DNA of 64,000 nucleotides from NCBI GenBank assembly GCA_041592335.1, contig JBFHQE010000004.1, positions 62,001 to 126,000 of the forward strand. The letters run 5' to 3'. The notes beneath the pieces were generated by a model. The model searched no databases and was not told the origin of the DNA. It worked only from the letters and a program-made list of their open reading frames with translations. The position numbers and the translations under genes are program-made. Each line of letters begins with the position of its first letter. Within the stretch, counting starts at the first letter, position 1. The DNA comes from JBFHQE01 sp041592335 (GTDB taxonomy: Bacteria; Pseudomonadota; Gammaproteobacteria; Thiohalobacterales; Thiohalobacteraceae). Of the stretch, positions 52,058 to 60,840 are shown one piece after another.

Positions 52058-52843
52058 ATGACACACACCACCGTGCGTGCCCGTGCCCGCCAGGTAGGAA
52101 AGGAAATCCGTCTGCGCCAGATGCAACTGGTGGACGTTCTCGCGCGTGATCCGGTAACGCTGCGCTACCATGACACAGGCGTCTGCGTGCTGTTCCGTTT
52201 TGGCGTGGTGGTGTTTTTCGATGTCTCGCCCATCGATGAAGTCGGTTTCATCGATAAACTCGCGCCCTATATTGTCGAGCCCACGCAATCGGAACAGGTC
52301 GAATCCCTGACAATTCGAATCATGCCCGGTGTCGATGAACGCATCGAAGACGACGGCCTGTTGCTTTCGGGATGGGATACAGCGCACATGCAGCTGGTCG
52401 CCGAGGCATTGGCGCGGAGCGAACTGCTGGATAACTACGAAATCAATATCGCCAAGACCTTCGACCGGATTGAACCCCTGGCCAACCAGATGAAATCCCA
52501 TGGCCGGATACCACGCCAGGCACGCTCGCTGCTCATCCATATTGGCGAGGTACTGGAAATACAGCACCGCATGGTGGGACGCGCCCAGGTCGGCGACAAA
52601 CCGGACGTGATCTGGGAAAACCCCGGCCTGGAACGGCTATGGCTTCGACTGGAAAGTGATTACGATCTGGGCGACCGGCAGATTGCGCTGGACAGAAAAC
52701 TGGAACTCGTCAACAGCACAGTGTCGACCCTGCTGGAAGCGCTTCAGGCCCAGCGTACATTGCGGGTCGAATGGTATATCACCATCCTGATCGTGATCGA
52801 AATCTTCCTCACGCTCTACGAAATGTTCATCCGAGGACATTAA
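52058..52843 (+). CDS. RMD1/DUF155-family membrane protein
   Basis: A 261-residue protein of the RMD1 (DUF155, YagE) family: FRFGVVVFFDVSPIDEVGFIDKLAPYI is the typical N-terminal part. ARSLLIHIGEVLEIQHRM and YDLGDRQIALDRKLELVNSTVSTLLEAL form the helical C-terminal region, ending with one transmembrane helix (YITILIVIEIFLTLYEMFI). Yeast members act in meiosis and at mitochondria; the bacterial function is unknown. It lies 83 bases after the nuclease gene, same strand. Confidence 0.85.
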   Translation: MTHTTVRARARQVGKEIRLRQMQLVDVLARDPVTLRYHDTGVCVLFRFGVVVFFDVSPIDEVGFIDKLAPYIVEPTQSEQVESLTIRIMPGVDERIEDDGLLLSGWDTAHMQLVAEALARSELLDNYEINIAKTFDRIEPLANQMKSHGRIPRQARSLLIHIGEVLEIQHRMVGRAQVGDKPDVIWENPGLERLWLRLESDYDLGDRQIALDRKLELVNSTVSTLLEALQAQRTLRVEWYITILIVIEIFLTLYEMFIRGH

Positions 52844-52918
52844 GTAGAACAAAGACTTAAGAACCTTTCTTAAAGTTATCATTTACTTGTTAAACAGCGC
52901 TAGCTGGCCTGACCCTTG

Positions 52919-52942
52919 ATTAGAACGAACGGTCGTTCTAAT
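52919..52942. promoter_or_regulatory. Palindromic TetR-type operator
   Basis: Perfect inverted repeat with ten-base arms ATTAGAACGA and TCGTTCTAAT around ACGG, eight bases before the start of the TetR gene. The GAACGA...TCGTTC core is typical of TetR-family boxes. It suggests that the regulator represses its own operon. Confidence 0.85.
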
Positions 52943-52950
52943 ATTCCCGC

Positions 52951-53532
52951 ATGCCGGAATCTGCTCACAATGCCCGCGACAAAGTAATGAACACAGCCTT
53001 GAGGTTGTTTACCGAAAAAGGCTACTTCAATACCTCCATGCGCGATATCACCCGCGAGTCATCCGTCAGCACCGGCTCGGTTTACCACTACTTCAAGGAT
53101 AAACAGGGCGTGGCGCTGGCCCTGTACGAGAGCCTCATTGAACGCATGAGCAATGAGCTGGAACAGATCAGACAGGCTCATGAAACGGCCCATGACCAGT
53201 GCCGTGCAGTCGTGGAATTGTTATTCAGAATCACCGACCGTGAACCCGAAGCGATGACGTTCATGTTGTACATCAAGCATCGAGAGTTTCTGCCCAGTGA
53301 ACGTCCGGTGTGTTCATCAACACCGTTTCGGATGATGCGCGCCATGGTGGAAGAGGGTATGGCGCGTGGCGAAATCGAACCACGGGATCTGATGGTGGCT
53401 TCCAACTGCCTTTTCGGCGGCGCCGTACGCACTATTACCACGCACCTGGACGGCATTCTCGAGAAACCCCTGCACGATTATCTGGACGACGTCTGGACCT
53501 GTTCCTGGCGTGCCGTAGCCGCCTCGGGTTAA
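52951..53532 (+). CDS. TetR-family transcriptional regulator
   Basis: A 193-residue regulator: N-terminal helix-turn-helix (NTALRLFTEKGYFNTSMRDITRESSVSTGSVYHYFKDKQGV, about residues 10-52, in the standard TetR layout) and a helical ligand-binding domain (about 60-190). The ligand is unknown. It has a palindromic operator eight bases before its ATG and is followed 21 bases later by the exported DsrE-like gene, so it probably controls that gene and itself. No clear ribosome binding site lies between the operator and ATG, possibly a very short leader. Confidence 0.9.
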   Translation: MPESAHNARDKVMNTALRLFTEKGYFNTSMRDITRESSVSTGSVYHYFKDKQGVALALYESLIERMSNELEQIRQAHETAHDQCRAVVELLFRITDREPEAMTFMLYIKHREFLPSERPVCSSTPFRMMRAMVEEGMARGEIEPRDLMVASNCLFGGAVRTITTHLDGILEKPLHDYLDDVWTCSWRAVAASG

Positions 53533-53553
53533 ACCACACCGGAGTAAGCTGAA

Positions 53554-54060
53554 ATGATGAAGACAATGATGCAATTCCTGGCCCTGCTGATAATGCTGGC
53601 TATCACAATTCTCCCGGTCAATGCCGCTCAACCTGAAATCAACGATGCACGGGCGCTGGGCAATCTAAGCACGGGTAAGGGTGTTTTTCTGGTGGATATC
53701 GGCGATGCAAACAAGCTGAATTTCTATCTTGAAGTCATACAAGGCACGCACCGTGGCATGAAGGCACAGGGCGTCGAGCCTGACTTTGTACTGGTTTATA
53801 TCGGACCGAGCGTGAAATATCTCACTTCGCAACCATCAACAGAAGTGGATAGATCGGCGGGCGGTGTGCTTCTGGATATCGAAGCCAACGTTGAAGCCCT
53901 TGCGGCACTCGGAGTCCGGCAGGAAGTGTGCGCTGTAGCCACGCAGGTGTTCGGTATCGATAACGAAACGGTATATGCCGGGATGAACCTGGTCGGCGAT
54001 GGTTTCATTTCATTAATCGGTTACCAGGCGCAAGGCTATCACCTGGTTCCGGTATTCTAG
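53554..54060 (+). CDS. Exported DsrE-family protein
   Basis: A 168-residue protein with a signal peptide (MQFLALLIMLAITILPVNA, cut near AQP) and a mature DsrE/F-like alpha/beta domain: KGVFLVDIGDANKLNFYLEVI and a Cys in VRQEVCAVATQVFGI, the position of the sulfur-carrying Cys in DsrE-like proteins, and GDGFISLIGYQAQGYHLVP at the end. Cytoplasmic DsrE relays sulfur to DsrC. This one would act in the periplasm, a less studied variant. It is in an operon with the TetR regulator and the membrane protein. Confidence 0.8.
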   Translation: MMKTMMQFLALLIMLAITILPVNAAQPEINDARALGNLSTGKGVFLVDIGDANKLNFYLEVIQGTHRGMKAQGVEPDFVLVYIGPSVKYLTSQPSTEVDRSAGGVLLDIEANVEALAALGVRQEVCAVATQVFGIDNETVYAGMNLVGDGFISLIGYQAQGYHLVPVF

Positions 54061-54081
54061 AACTCTACGAGGTTACGAATC

Positions 54082-54501
54082 ATGTTCATGATTGAATACA
54101 AAGATATGGGATGGTGGTACTGGTTAATCACGGCAATCCTGCTGACCTATGGCATCGCCGTGGATTCGCTGGGTTTCCTGCTGGCCATCGGGCTGACAAT
54201 CTTTCAGCTAGCGCATTATCTGATTCGTGAGCGCGGCATCCGCGCATTTCCCGTACAGGTACGATTCTGGTACCTGATGTTGTTACTGATTTCATTGCCG
54301 GAACCGATGCAGTGGATCTACTGGATACCGACAATCGGCACCTGGGCGCAGATCATCTTCGGTTACTGCGCCATGGCACGACTGGTGTCGCTATTTCCCT
54401 GGAATCGTTCCGAACCCTTCAGCCTGGCGCTGGTAATGAAGACCTTCTTTTCCCGACCCGTGCGCGGCAATGTGCTGCAGGGATTCGCGATGACCGAGTA
54501 G
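54082..54501 (+). CDS. Hypothetical membrane protein
   Basis: A 139-residue integral membrane protein with about four transmembrane segments (WWYWLITAILLTYGIAV, LGFLLAIGLTIFQLAHYLI, VRFWYLMLLLISLP, and around YWIPTIGTWAQIIFGY). It begins 22 bases after the DsrE-like gene with CTACGAGG upstream, so it is probably the third gene of the TetR-controlled operon. No family recognised; it may form a membrane partner of the periplasmic DsrE-like protein. Confidence 0.72.
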   Translation: MFMIEYKDMGWWYWLITAILLTYGIAVDSLGFLLAIGLTIFQLAHYLIRERGIRAFPVQVRFWYLMLLLISLPEPMQWIYWIPTIGTWAQIIFGYCAMARLVSLFPWNRSEPFSLALVMKTFFSRPVRGNVLQGFAMTE

Positions 54502-54577
54502 GTAGGCCGCCATTAATTCCCGCCAACGCGATACAAAAATAATTTAACATAATATGTATTATGCGCATATTTGGATG

Positions 54578-55771
54578 TTATGCACTTGCCGATTTGAGCG
54601 GCTGTCCGTTCTTGTTCAGCCATTTCAACAGTTCGGCAACGGGCTTGGGACGCGAGATGTAAAAGCCCTGCGCCAGGTCGCATCCAAGTTCACGAATCTT
54701 GTCGAGGTTATCGAGCGTTTCAACACCCTCGGCGACCACGCTCATCCCCAGTTTGTGACCCAGCAGGATAACGGTCTCTACAATGGAAAAAGCTTCGCGA
54801 TCGGTTGCCATATCCTGCACAAAAGAACGATCGATTTTGAGTTCCGAGAATGGCGCGCGGTACAGCTGGACCAACGAGGAATAACCGGTGCCGAAATCGT
54901 CAATCGATAGCTTGAAGCCCTTCATGCGCAGCCGTGTCAGGATGTCCAGCGATTTGATCAATTCCTGCATCAAGGCTGTTTCGGTGACTTCAAAAGTGAT
55001 GTGCAGCGGTTCCAGTGACAGCTCCCGCACCATCTGTTCCATATTTTCAGGCAAAGACAGTTCTTTCAACGTTGCTGCGGACATATTGATCGCCACGCTT
55101 AATTCATATCCCAGCGAGCGCCAGTCACCCGATTCCTGCGCAACCTTGCGCATTACCTCCCAGGTCAGTTCGTCGATGAGATTATGGGCTTCCGCGATGG
55201 GAATGAACCGATCAGGACCGATAAGTCCGTAATCCGGGTGCTGCCACCGTACCAGCGCCTCGACGCCGACGGCCCTGTTTGTCTGGAGATTGATTTTGGG
55301 TTGGTAATGAACGGTGATCTGATCCCTATTCATGGCAATACGCAGATCATCGGCGGTTAGAACAAATTCATCGACAATGACCTCGTCTCGATTTTCCTCG
55401 CCAGGATGCAATTCAAGCATGGCGCAGAGTTCATGATGCCGGAACGGCTTGCTCAGGCTGCCGGCATAGTGCAGTTTTTGTTCAATCGCCAGCTTTTGCG
55501 CCGAATGCAATACACCGGAATCATGCCCGCTAATCAGGATTATCTGTGCCGAACATCCTTTATCCGACAGAAATCGCAGCACTTCAACGCCATCAATATC
55601 CGGCATGAACAGGTCAAGCATGATGACATCGATATCATCCCGAAAATCCTGCATGAAGCCCTGCGCATGTGTAAATACACGGGGTTCATAGCCAACGGAT
55701 GAGGCAACATCGGCGACAAACTGGGCCAATACCGCTTCATCATCGATTATTACCAGCTTTGGTTGAGTCAC
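54578..55771 (-). CDS. REC-EAL c-di-GMP phosphodiesterase
   Basis: A 397-residue regulator: receiver domain (about 1-120; Asp in DVIMLDLFMP, SLSKPF) and EAL domain (about 145-385). EAL residues are intact: VEALVRW, NMSAATL, FEVTETAL, DDFGTGYSSL, LKIDRSFVQ, EGVET. It should break down cyclic di-GMP when phosphorylated. Its start overlaps the stop of the hybrid kinase gene by four bases, so the kinase is its likely phosphate donor. Confidence 0.92.
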   Translation of the reverse strand: MTQPKLVIIDDEAVLAQFVADVASSVGYEPRVFTHAQGFMQDFRDDIDVIMLDLFMPDIDGVEVLRFLSDKGCSAQIILISGHDSGVLHSAQKLAIEQKLHYAGSLSKPFRHHELCAMLELHPGEENRDEVIVDEFVLTADDLRIAMNRDQITVHYQPKINLQTNRAVGVEALVRWQHPDYGLIGPDRFIPIAEAHNLIDELTWEVMRKVAQESGDWRSLGYELSVAINMSAATLKELSLPENMEQMVRELSLEPLHITFEVTETALMQELIKSLDILTRLRMKGFKLSIDDFGTGYSSLVQLYRAPFSELKIDRSFVQDMATDREAFSIVETVILLGHKLGMSVVAEGVETLDNLDKIRELGCDLAQGFYISRPKPVAELLKWLNKNGQPLKSASA

Positions 55772-58386
55772 GGCCGTTCCCCCGCATCAATCAACTCACG
55801 CAACTGTCGCGCCAGGCTCTCTTTTTTATAAGGCTTCTGGAGCATCTGTATAGTCGAGTCCGTTATTTTTTCCTTGAGTGTATCAGAGGTAAAACCGGAT
55901 GTAAGAAGAATTTTCAGATCAGGAAATTCCCTTTTCGCCTGATCGGCCAGCTCGAAGCCATTCATGCCCCCCGGCATAACCACATCCGAGAACAAGATAT
56001 CCACATGGCTGCCGGAACGCAGAATGTTCAATGCTTCGTTCGCCGAGCGCGCGCGCAAGCAACGATATCCCAGTGAAGTCAGATACTCGCCCGCAAGATT
56101 CAGCAGATCGCCCTCGTCGTCTACCGCAAGCACCATTTCACCACCTGATACATAGTCCACGGAAGACGACGGATCGACCGGGACATCGATAACAGCTGAT
56201 TCAGCCGCCGGTAGATATAAATCGAATGTTGTACCCACGCCAATTTCGGAATCCACCCGAATCTGGCCGGCATAACGCTCGACAAAACCATACACCATCG
56301 CGAGACCGAGGCCGGTCCCTTTCCCAATTGCCTTGGTCGTGAAGAAAGGTTCAAAGGCATGCTCCTGAACCGCATCGCTCATACCTTCACCAGTGTCGGC
56401 AATGCTGATCTTCACAAAACCTCGAACGGCAGCGCCTGTTGAAGCCGATTTAGCAGCGCCGCCAACTTTGTCGACCCTTTCAGTGCTGATGGACAGCCGC
56501 CCTCCTTCGGGCATGGCATCGCGGGCATTGATAACCAGGTTAAGAATACAGTCCTGGAACTCACCGGGGTCCATCTGCACGAGAGGAAGATCATCCGTGA
56601 AGCGGTTGATAACCTCTATCGCCGGGGTCAAGGCACGCTCGATAATTTTATCCATGTCGCGCAATTCATGATTCACATCCACGGATCGCAGCTCCTGGCT
56701 GTGACGACGCGAAAAAACCAGCAACTGTCGCACGAGATCGACACAGCGCATGGTAGCCCGCGTTGCCGTGATGACCCATTCATGCGCCTTGGCGTCAGTC
56801 TTGAGATAGCGTTCAAGAAAATCCAGATAACCGATCACTATGCCGAGCTGGTTATTGAAATCGTGCGCGATACCGCCCGCCAGGTGCCCTACCGCTTCCA
56901 TTTTCTGGGCGCGTCGCAGGGCGTCTTCAGTCTGCCTCCGCTCCGTGACATCCTGCTTGATGGCCACAAAGTGGGTGATATCTCCTTCCATCGATTTCAA
57001 TGGTTTGATGATCTGCTCTTCCAGAAACAGGCTGCCGTCTTTTCTGCGATTCAGAATTTCACCTTGCCAGGTATGACCGCCAGAAATAGTCCGCCACAGA
57101 TCATCGTAGAGAGTGTCATCCATCTGGCCTGATTTCAGCAGGCGTGAATTTTTTCCAATAACCTCCGCGGCGTTATAACCTGTCGTGGATTCAAATGCGG
57201 AGTTAACGTAAACGATATCCCCCCGGGTATCCGTAATCACCACGGAGTTAGGACTCTGCTCCACCACTTCCGAAAGCTGCCGAATTTTTTCTTCCGCGAG
57301 CTTGCGCTCGGTGATATCTCGCACATAGGCAAGGAACACTTGCCGCTTGTCCAGTGTCACAAGACGAACACTGACTTCAACAGAAAAGTGTCTTCCCTGC
57401 CGGTTAATATGCAGATCCTCGAAAATACAACTGCCATCGCTTGATTTGATCAACTCGATGGCATCCGGAATGTCTTTCAGGGCTGAGGGTGCAATAACAT
57501 CCTGCAAATTCATCCGCAGCATTTCATGACGCTCGTATCCATACGCCTTGCTGGCAACGGGATTGACGTCGATTATTTGCAGCGTCTCTGCATCTATCAG
57601 AAAAATACTATCGCTCGCGCTTTCAAACAGATCCCGGTATTTACGCAGCAGGCTCGTCTGATCCGCCCGCGCCTGCTCCAGTTGCGTTGATTGGTCCTGC
57701 AGCGTATCGAGCATGGAATTGAAGTTTTCCGCCAGCTCGCCAATTTCATCCCGCGCGCTGACTTCCGCCCTGAGTTGTCCCTGACCATTACGAATGGCAC
57801 GCGCCACCTGCGTGACCTGCTCGACCGGACCGGAGATCAGCTTTTGCAGAAACCCGGCCAGCAATGACGTCAACAGCACAGACGCAAGCATGGCAAAACC
57901 ACTGAACACAAGTTGCCCATGGATACGGCTTTCCAGCGGCGACAGGTCGCTTACCAGGTACATGGTGCCCAGCAGGCGCTCATCCTGATAGATTTCATGA
58001 ATGACGCTGACATACGCCTTGGTGTTCTGAAAGCCTTCATTGAGCTTGCTATAAATCGGACAATGGGTTTCGGAACCTTCCCGGTTGAAGGAACTGGCAA
58101 TTTTGCCATCGCCAAAATACAGGCATCCCTTCACAAGGTGCGGCAACTCCTGGAGAACCGCGAGGTTTTCATAAGCCAGGCGGTCATCCCTGAAAGCCAG
58201 CGCCGCGCTGGAACGGTTACCGAGCAATTCCGCCAGGGTGGAAATCTGGTTTAACAATAGCGCTCGTTCCTGGCGAAGATCCCACAGGATGCGCGCGCCG
58301 CTCATCAGGGCCACGACAAACAGACTGATAACAATAATCAGTGTAATGAGCTTGATGCGCAGACTTTGATTCCGGAACCAGTTCAT
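55768..58386 (-). CDS. Hybrid sensor histidine kinase (HAMP-PAS-PAS-HK-REC)
   Basis: An 872-residue membrane kinase: two transmembrane helices (about 12-35 and 160-180) flanking a periplasmic CHASE8-like sensor, HAMP (about 182-235), two PAS domains (about 250-370 and 375-490), HisKA with His508 in GGIAHDFNNQLG, HATPase with NLVINARDAMPEGG and DTGEGMSD, GKGTGLGLAMVYGF, and a C-terminal receiver (about 755-868, Asp in DILFSDVVMPG). Flanked in an operon by the YfiR-like gene and the REC-EAL gene with four-base overlaps on both sides. Confidence 0.92.
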   Translation of the reverse strand: MNWFRNQSLRIKLITLIIVISLFVVALMSGARILWDLRQERALLLNQISTLAELLGNRSSAALAFRDDRLAYENLAVLQELPHLVKGCLYFGDGKIASSFNREGSETHCPIYSKLNEGFQNTKAYVSVIHEIYQDERLLGTMYLVSDLSPLESRIHGQLVFSGFAMLASVLLTSLLAGFLQKLISGPVEQVTQVARAIRNGQGQLRAEVSARDEIGELAENFNSMLDTLQDQSTQLEQARADQTSLLRKYRDLFESASDSIFLIDAETLQIIDVNPVASKAYGYERHEMLRMNLQDVIAPSALKDIPDAIELIKSSDGSCIFEDLHINRQGRHFSVEVSVRLVTLDKRQVFLAYVRDITERKLAEEKIRQLSEVVEQSPNSVVITDTRGDIVYVNSAFESTTGYNAAEVIGKNSRLLKSGQMDDTLYDDLWRTISGGHTWQGEILNRRKDGSLFLEEQIIKPLKSMEGDITHFVAIKQDVTERRQTEDALRRAQKMEAVGHLAGGIAHDFNNQLGIVIGYLDFLERYLKTDAKAHEWVITATRATMRCVDLVRQLLVFSRRHSQELRSVDVNHELRDMDKIIERALTPAIEVINRFTDDLPLVQMDPGEFQDCILNLVINARDAMPEGGRLSISTERVDKVGGAAKSASTGAAVRGFVKISIADTGEGMSDAVQEHAFEPFFTTKAIGKGTGLGLAMVYGFVERYAGQIRVDSEIGVGTTFDLYLPAAESAVIDVPVDPSSSVDYVSGGEMVLAVDDEGDLLNLAGEYLTSLGYRCLRARSANEALNILRSGSHVDILFSDVVMPGGMNGFELADQAKREFPDLKILLTSGFTSDTLKEKITDSTIQMLQKPYKKESLARQLRELIDAGERP

Positions 58387-58979
58387 GGTGATTCGATTCC
58401 CGAGCTATCGCTATCAATACCAATCACGCGCTCGGCAACTTCCAGCAGTGTTGCGCGTGGCGTGAGGCCCGCCTTGAGGAGCGCTTTCCGATTCACTTCA
58501 AAACGAAGATGATCGTCTCTCTGCACAAACCCGATCATCCCGCCGTTCTGGATAAAATTCGGCTGGGTACTGACAGTCAATACGGGTGCAGACAGTAAAT
58601 TTTTCGAAACACTGGGAAATTGATGCTCGGCACCGGCGCTGAAAAACAGTAATTGGCAGCCTAATATATTCGAGGTCGAATTAAGCCAAACAACGGTGAA
58701 ATCGCGATCCTGGTATTGATAGTCGGACACCTTCTTAAGCTCTGTGTAAACCGGGCTTACGCCGAGCACACAAAAGGTGAAGGAAGAATCCGCTGACTTG
58801 AAGGCACTCTCGGGCCATTCAATAAACTGTGTGAAGTTGTACAGGTAGGCGGCTTGTAAACCAGATATTGAAGCAGAATCCTCAGCCACAACGACTGATG
58901 AACTCCAAATTCCTGCAAGGCAGCCGAAGACCTGTCTTAACATCATTCGGCGATATGAGCTTGTCAGTCCGCGTCGCAT
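58383..58979 (-). CDS. YfiR-family periplasmic protein (DUF4154)
   Basis: A 198-residue exported protein, signal peptide around MMLRQVFGCLAGIWSSSVVVA (an internal Met near residue 11 may be the real start). The mature part starts LQAAYLYNFTQFIEWPESAF, the hallmark of the YfiR family, and contains CVLGVSPVYTEL and GMIGFVQRDDHLRFEVNRKALLKAGL. YfiR in Pseudomonas holds back the membrane diguanylate cyclase YfiN in response to redox state. Here it is coupled to a hybrid kinase instead. It is first in the minus-strand operon. Confidence 0.85.
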   Translation of the reverse strand: MRRGLTSSYRRMMLRQVFGCLAGIWSSSVVVAEDSASISGLQAAYLYNFTQFIEWPESAFKSADSSFTFCVLGVSPVYTELKKVSDYQYQDRDFTVVWLNSTSNILGCQLLFFSAGAEHQFPSVSKNLLSAPVLTVSTQPNFIQNGGMIGFVQRDDHLRFEVNRKALLKAGLTPRATLLEVAERVIGIDSDSSGIESP

Positions 58980-59151
58980 GCTGGTTCATCAACTCGTGGA
59001 ATCAGCCCGATCATACTTCTGCCTCACCTCTTTCCCTCCCCCCCTGGGAAACGGGATTATGTTTATACGTGCAATTTTAAACGCTAGAAACTATAAATCA
59101 GATACATTCTACAATAGATAACAGGGTTAATTGTCAGAAGATTGTAATCTC

Positions 59152-59574
59152 TCAGCGTTGAAATAGTTGCAATTGCCAGTTGTTAAATGCCTTGAACTCA
59201 AGCGCATTGCCGCTGGGATCAAGCAAAAACAGAGTGGCCTGCTCACCCGGCTTGCCAGGAAAGCGAATCGTTGGCGGTATGACGAATTGAATATTAGATT
59301 CTTCTAATTTTCTTGCGAGCGCCTGCCAGTCAGGCTTGTCGAGCACCACGCCAAAATGCGGCACCGGTACGGATTCGCCGTCCACCGGATTGGAATGGGA
59401 CCAGGCTCGATAATCCGCACCGGCATAGTGACAGACCAGTTGATGACCGTAGAGATTGAAGTCCACCCAGTCGGTATCGCTCCGCCCTTCTTCGCAACCG
59501 AGCAGCTCACCGTAAAATGCGCGCGCGGCCCGCAGGTCATGCACCGGGATAGCCAGATGAAATGGCGTTATCAT
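59152..59574 (-). CDS. VOC-family protein (glyoxalase/dioxygenase superfamily)
   Basis: A 140-residue protein: FHLAIPVHDLRAARAFYGELLG at the N-terminus, DWVDFNLYGHQLVCHY in the middle and FLLDPSGNALEFKAF at the end are the usual VOC strands with metal ligands His6 and Glu near the end. It resembles extradiol-type or glyoxalase-like proteins; the substrate is unknown. It is divergent from the aminotransferase gene at 59589, with only about 15 bases between starts. Confidence 0.9.
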   Translation of the reverse strand: MITPFHLAIPVHDLRAARAFYGELLGCEEGRSDTDWVDFNLYGHQLVCHYAGADYRAWSHSNPVDGESVPVPHFGVVLDKPDWQALARKLEESNIQFVIPPTIRFPGKPGEQATLFLLDPSGNALEFKAFNNWQLQLFQR

Positions 59575-59588
59575 AGGTACTCCTGTTA

Positions 59589-60725
59589 ATGAATAATGAA
59601 AGAAACGCTATGTCCTTTGCCGATCATTTTACGCTAGCCGACGACATCATCTATCTCAATCATGCGGCGGTCGCTCCCTGGCCCAGGGTCACCATGGCGG
59701 CGGTGCACACCTTTGCCGAGCAGAATGCGCGTTTCGGTTCGCGCCATTATCCGGACTGGATCAGAACGGAACAGGCCCTGCGCGAACAGTTACGAACACT
59801 CATTAACGCACGTTCAAGCGACGAAATCGCGTTACTGAAAAGCACGTCGGAAGGCCTGTCCGTCGTGGCGCACGGGCTGGACTGGGAACCTGGTGACAAT
59901 GTCATCATCACCAACCAGGAGTTCCCCTCCAACCGCATTGTCTGGGAATCGCTTATCCCCGGCGGGGTCGAGGTGCGTTATGCCGACATCAGCCGCGATG
60001 ACCCGGAAGCTGCGATACTGGCATTGATCGATGCACGAACCAAACTGGTTTCGGTCAGCTCGGTGCAATATGGCAACGGCTTGCGCCTTAACCTGGAAAC
60101 AATTGGACGTGCCTGTGAACAGCGGGAGGTCCTGTTCTGCATCGATGCCATCCAGAGTCTCGGTGCCCTGCCTTTCGATGTACGGGCCGTGCGTGCCGAT
60201 TTTGTCGTGGCCGATGGTCACAAGTGGCTACTGGGTCCGGAAGGCCTGGCACTGTTTTATTGCCGCAAGGAAATCATGCCCCGCGTTCGTCTGCATCAAT
60301 TCGGTTGGCACATGGTGGATGCTATGGGCGATTACGACCGCAAGGATTGGTCACCCGCTTCTACAGCGCGACGCTTTGAATGCGGCAGCCCCAACATGCT
60401 GGGAATACATGCGCTGCATGCCAGTCTCGAACTGATCCTGTCCATTGGCATGGATACGATTGCGCAGTCGCTACAGGCCAACACCCAGCTGATACTCGAC
60501 ACGCTGCAGCAGTCCGGGCGCTTCACCCTGCTCTCGCCACAGGCACCCGAGCGGCGCGCCGGGATTGTTACCTTTAAACCGCAGCAAGGCGACGTGGCCG
60601 ACCTGTTCGAGCGTCTGCAGAACGCCGGGGTGCAATGCGCGCTACGGGCGGGCGGCATCCGTTTCTCGCCGCATTTCTACATGCCCCGGCGGGACATCGA
60701 ACGCGTCCTGTCATATATTGTCTAA
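59589..60725 (+). CDS. Class V aminotransferase (cysteine desulfurase-like)
   Basis: A 378-residue PLP enzyme of the aminotransferase class V / NifS fold. The N-terminus has YLNHAAVAPWP, the PLP Asp is in LFCIDAIQSLGALPFDV, and the Schiff-base Lys in VADGHKWLLGPEGLALFY. No conserved Cys loop near the end as in IscS (the tail reads FSPHFYMPRRDIER), so desulfurase activity is not certain; isopenicillin-epimerase- or Csd-like enzymes are possible. The start may be at 59610 (MSFADHF). Divergent from the VOC gene. Confidence 0.82.
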   Translation: MNNERNAMSFADHFTLADDIIYLNHAAVAPWPRVTMAAVHTFAEQNARFGSRHYPDWIRTEQALREQLRTLINARSSDEIALLKSTSEGLSVVAHGLDWEPGDNVIITNQEFPSNRIVWESLIPGGVEVRYADISRDDPEAAILALIDARTKLVSVSSVQYGNGLRLNLETIGRACEQREVLFCIDAIQSLGALPFDVRAVRADFVVADGHKWLLGPEGLALFYCRKEIMPRVRLHQFGWHMVDAMGDYDRKDWSPASTARRFECGSPNMLGIHALHASLELILSIGMDTIAQSLQANTQLILDTLQQSGRFTLLSPQAPERRAGIVTFKPQQGDVADLFERLQNAGVQCALRAGGIRFSPHFYMPRRDIERVLSYIV

Positions 60726-60840
60726 AATATATTGCCAGTATTTTCAATATATTATGAAGGAATGCCTTTAAATTACTGATTAATCGCCGATATACAGAGC
60801 AGGCAGAGGGATAAGTCCCGAATCGTAGAGGAGGTTGTGC

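Noticed and set aside
59589..60725. Calling the class V aminotransferase a sulfur-supplying cysteine desulfurase because of the sulfur context
   Set aside because: The conserved Cys loop of IscS/SufS is not visible, so only the fold class is supported.
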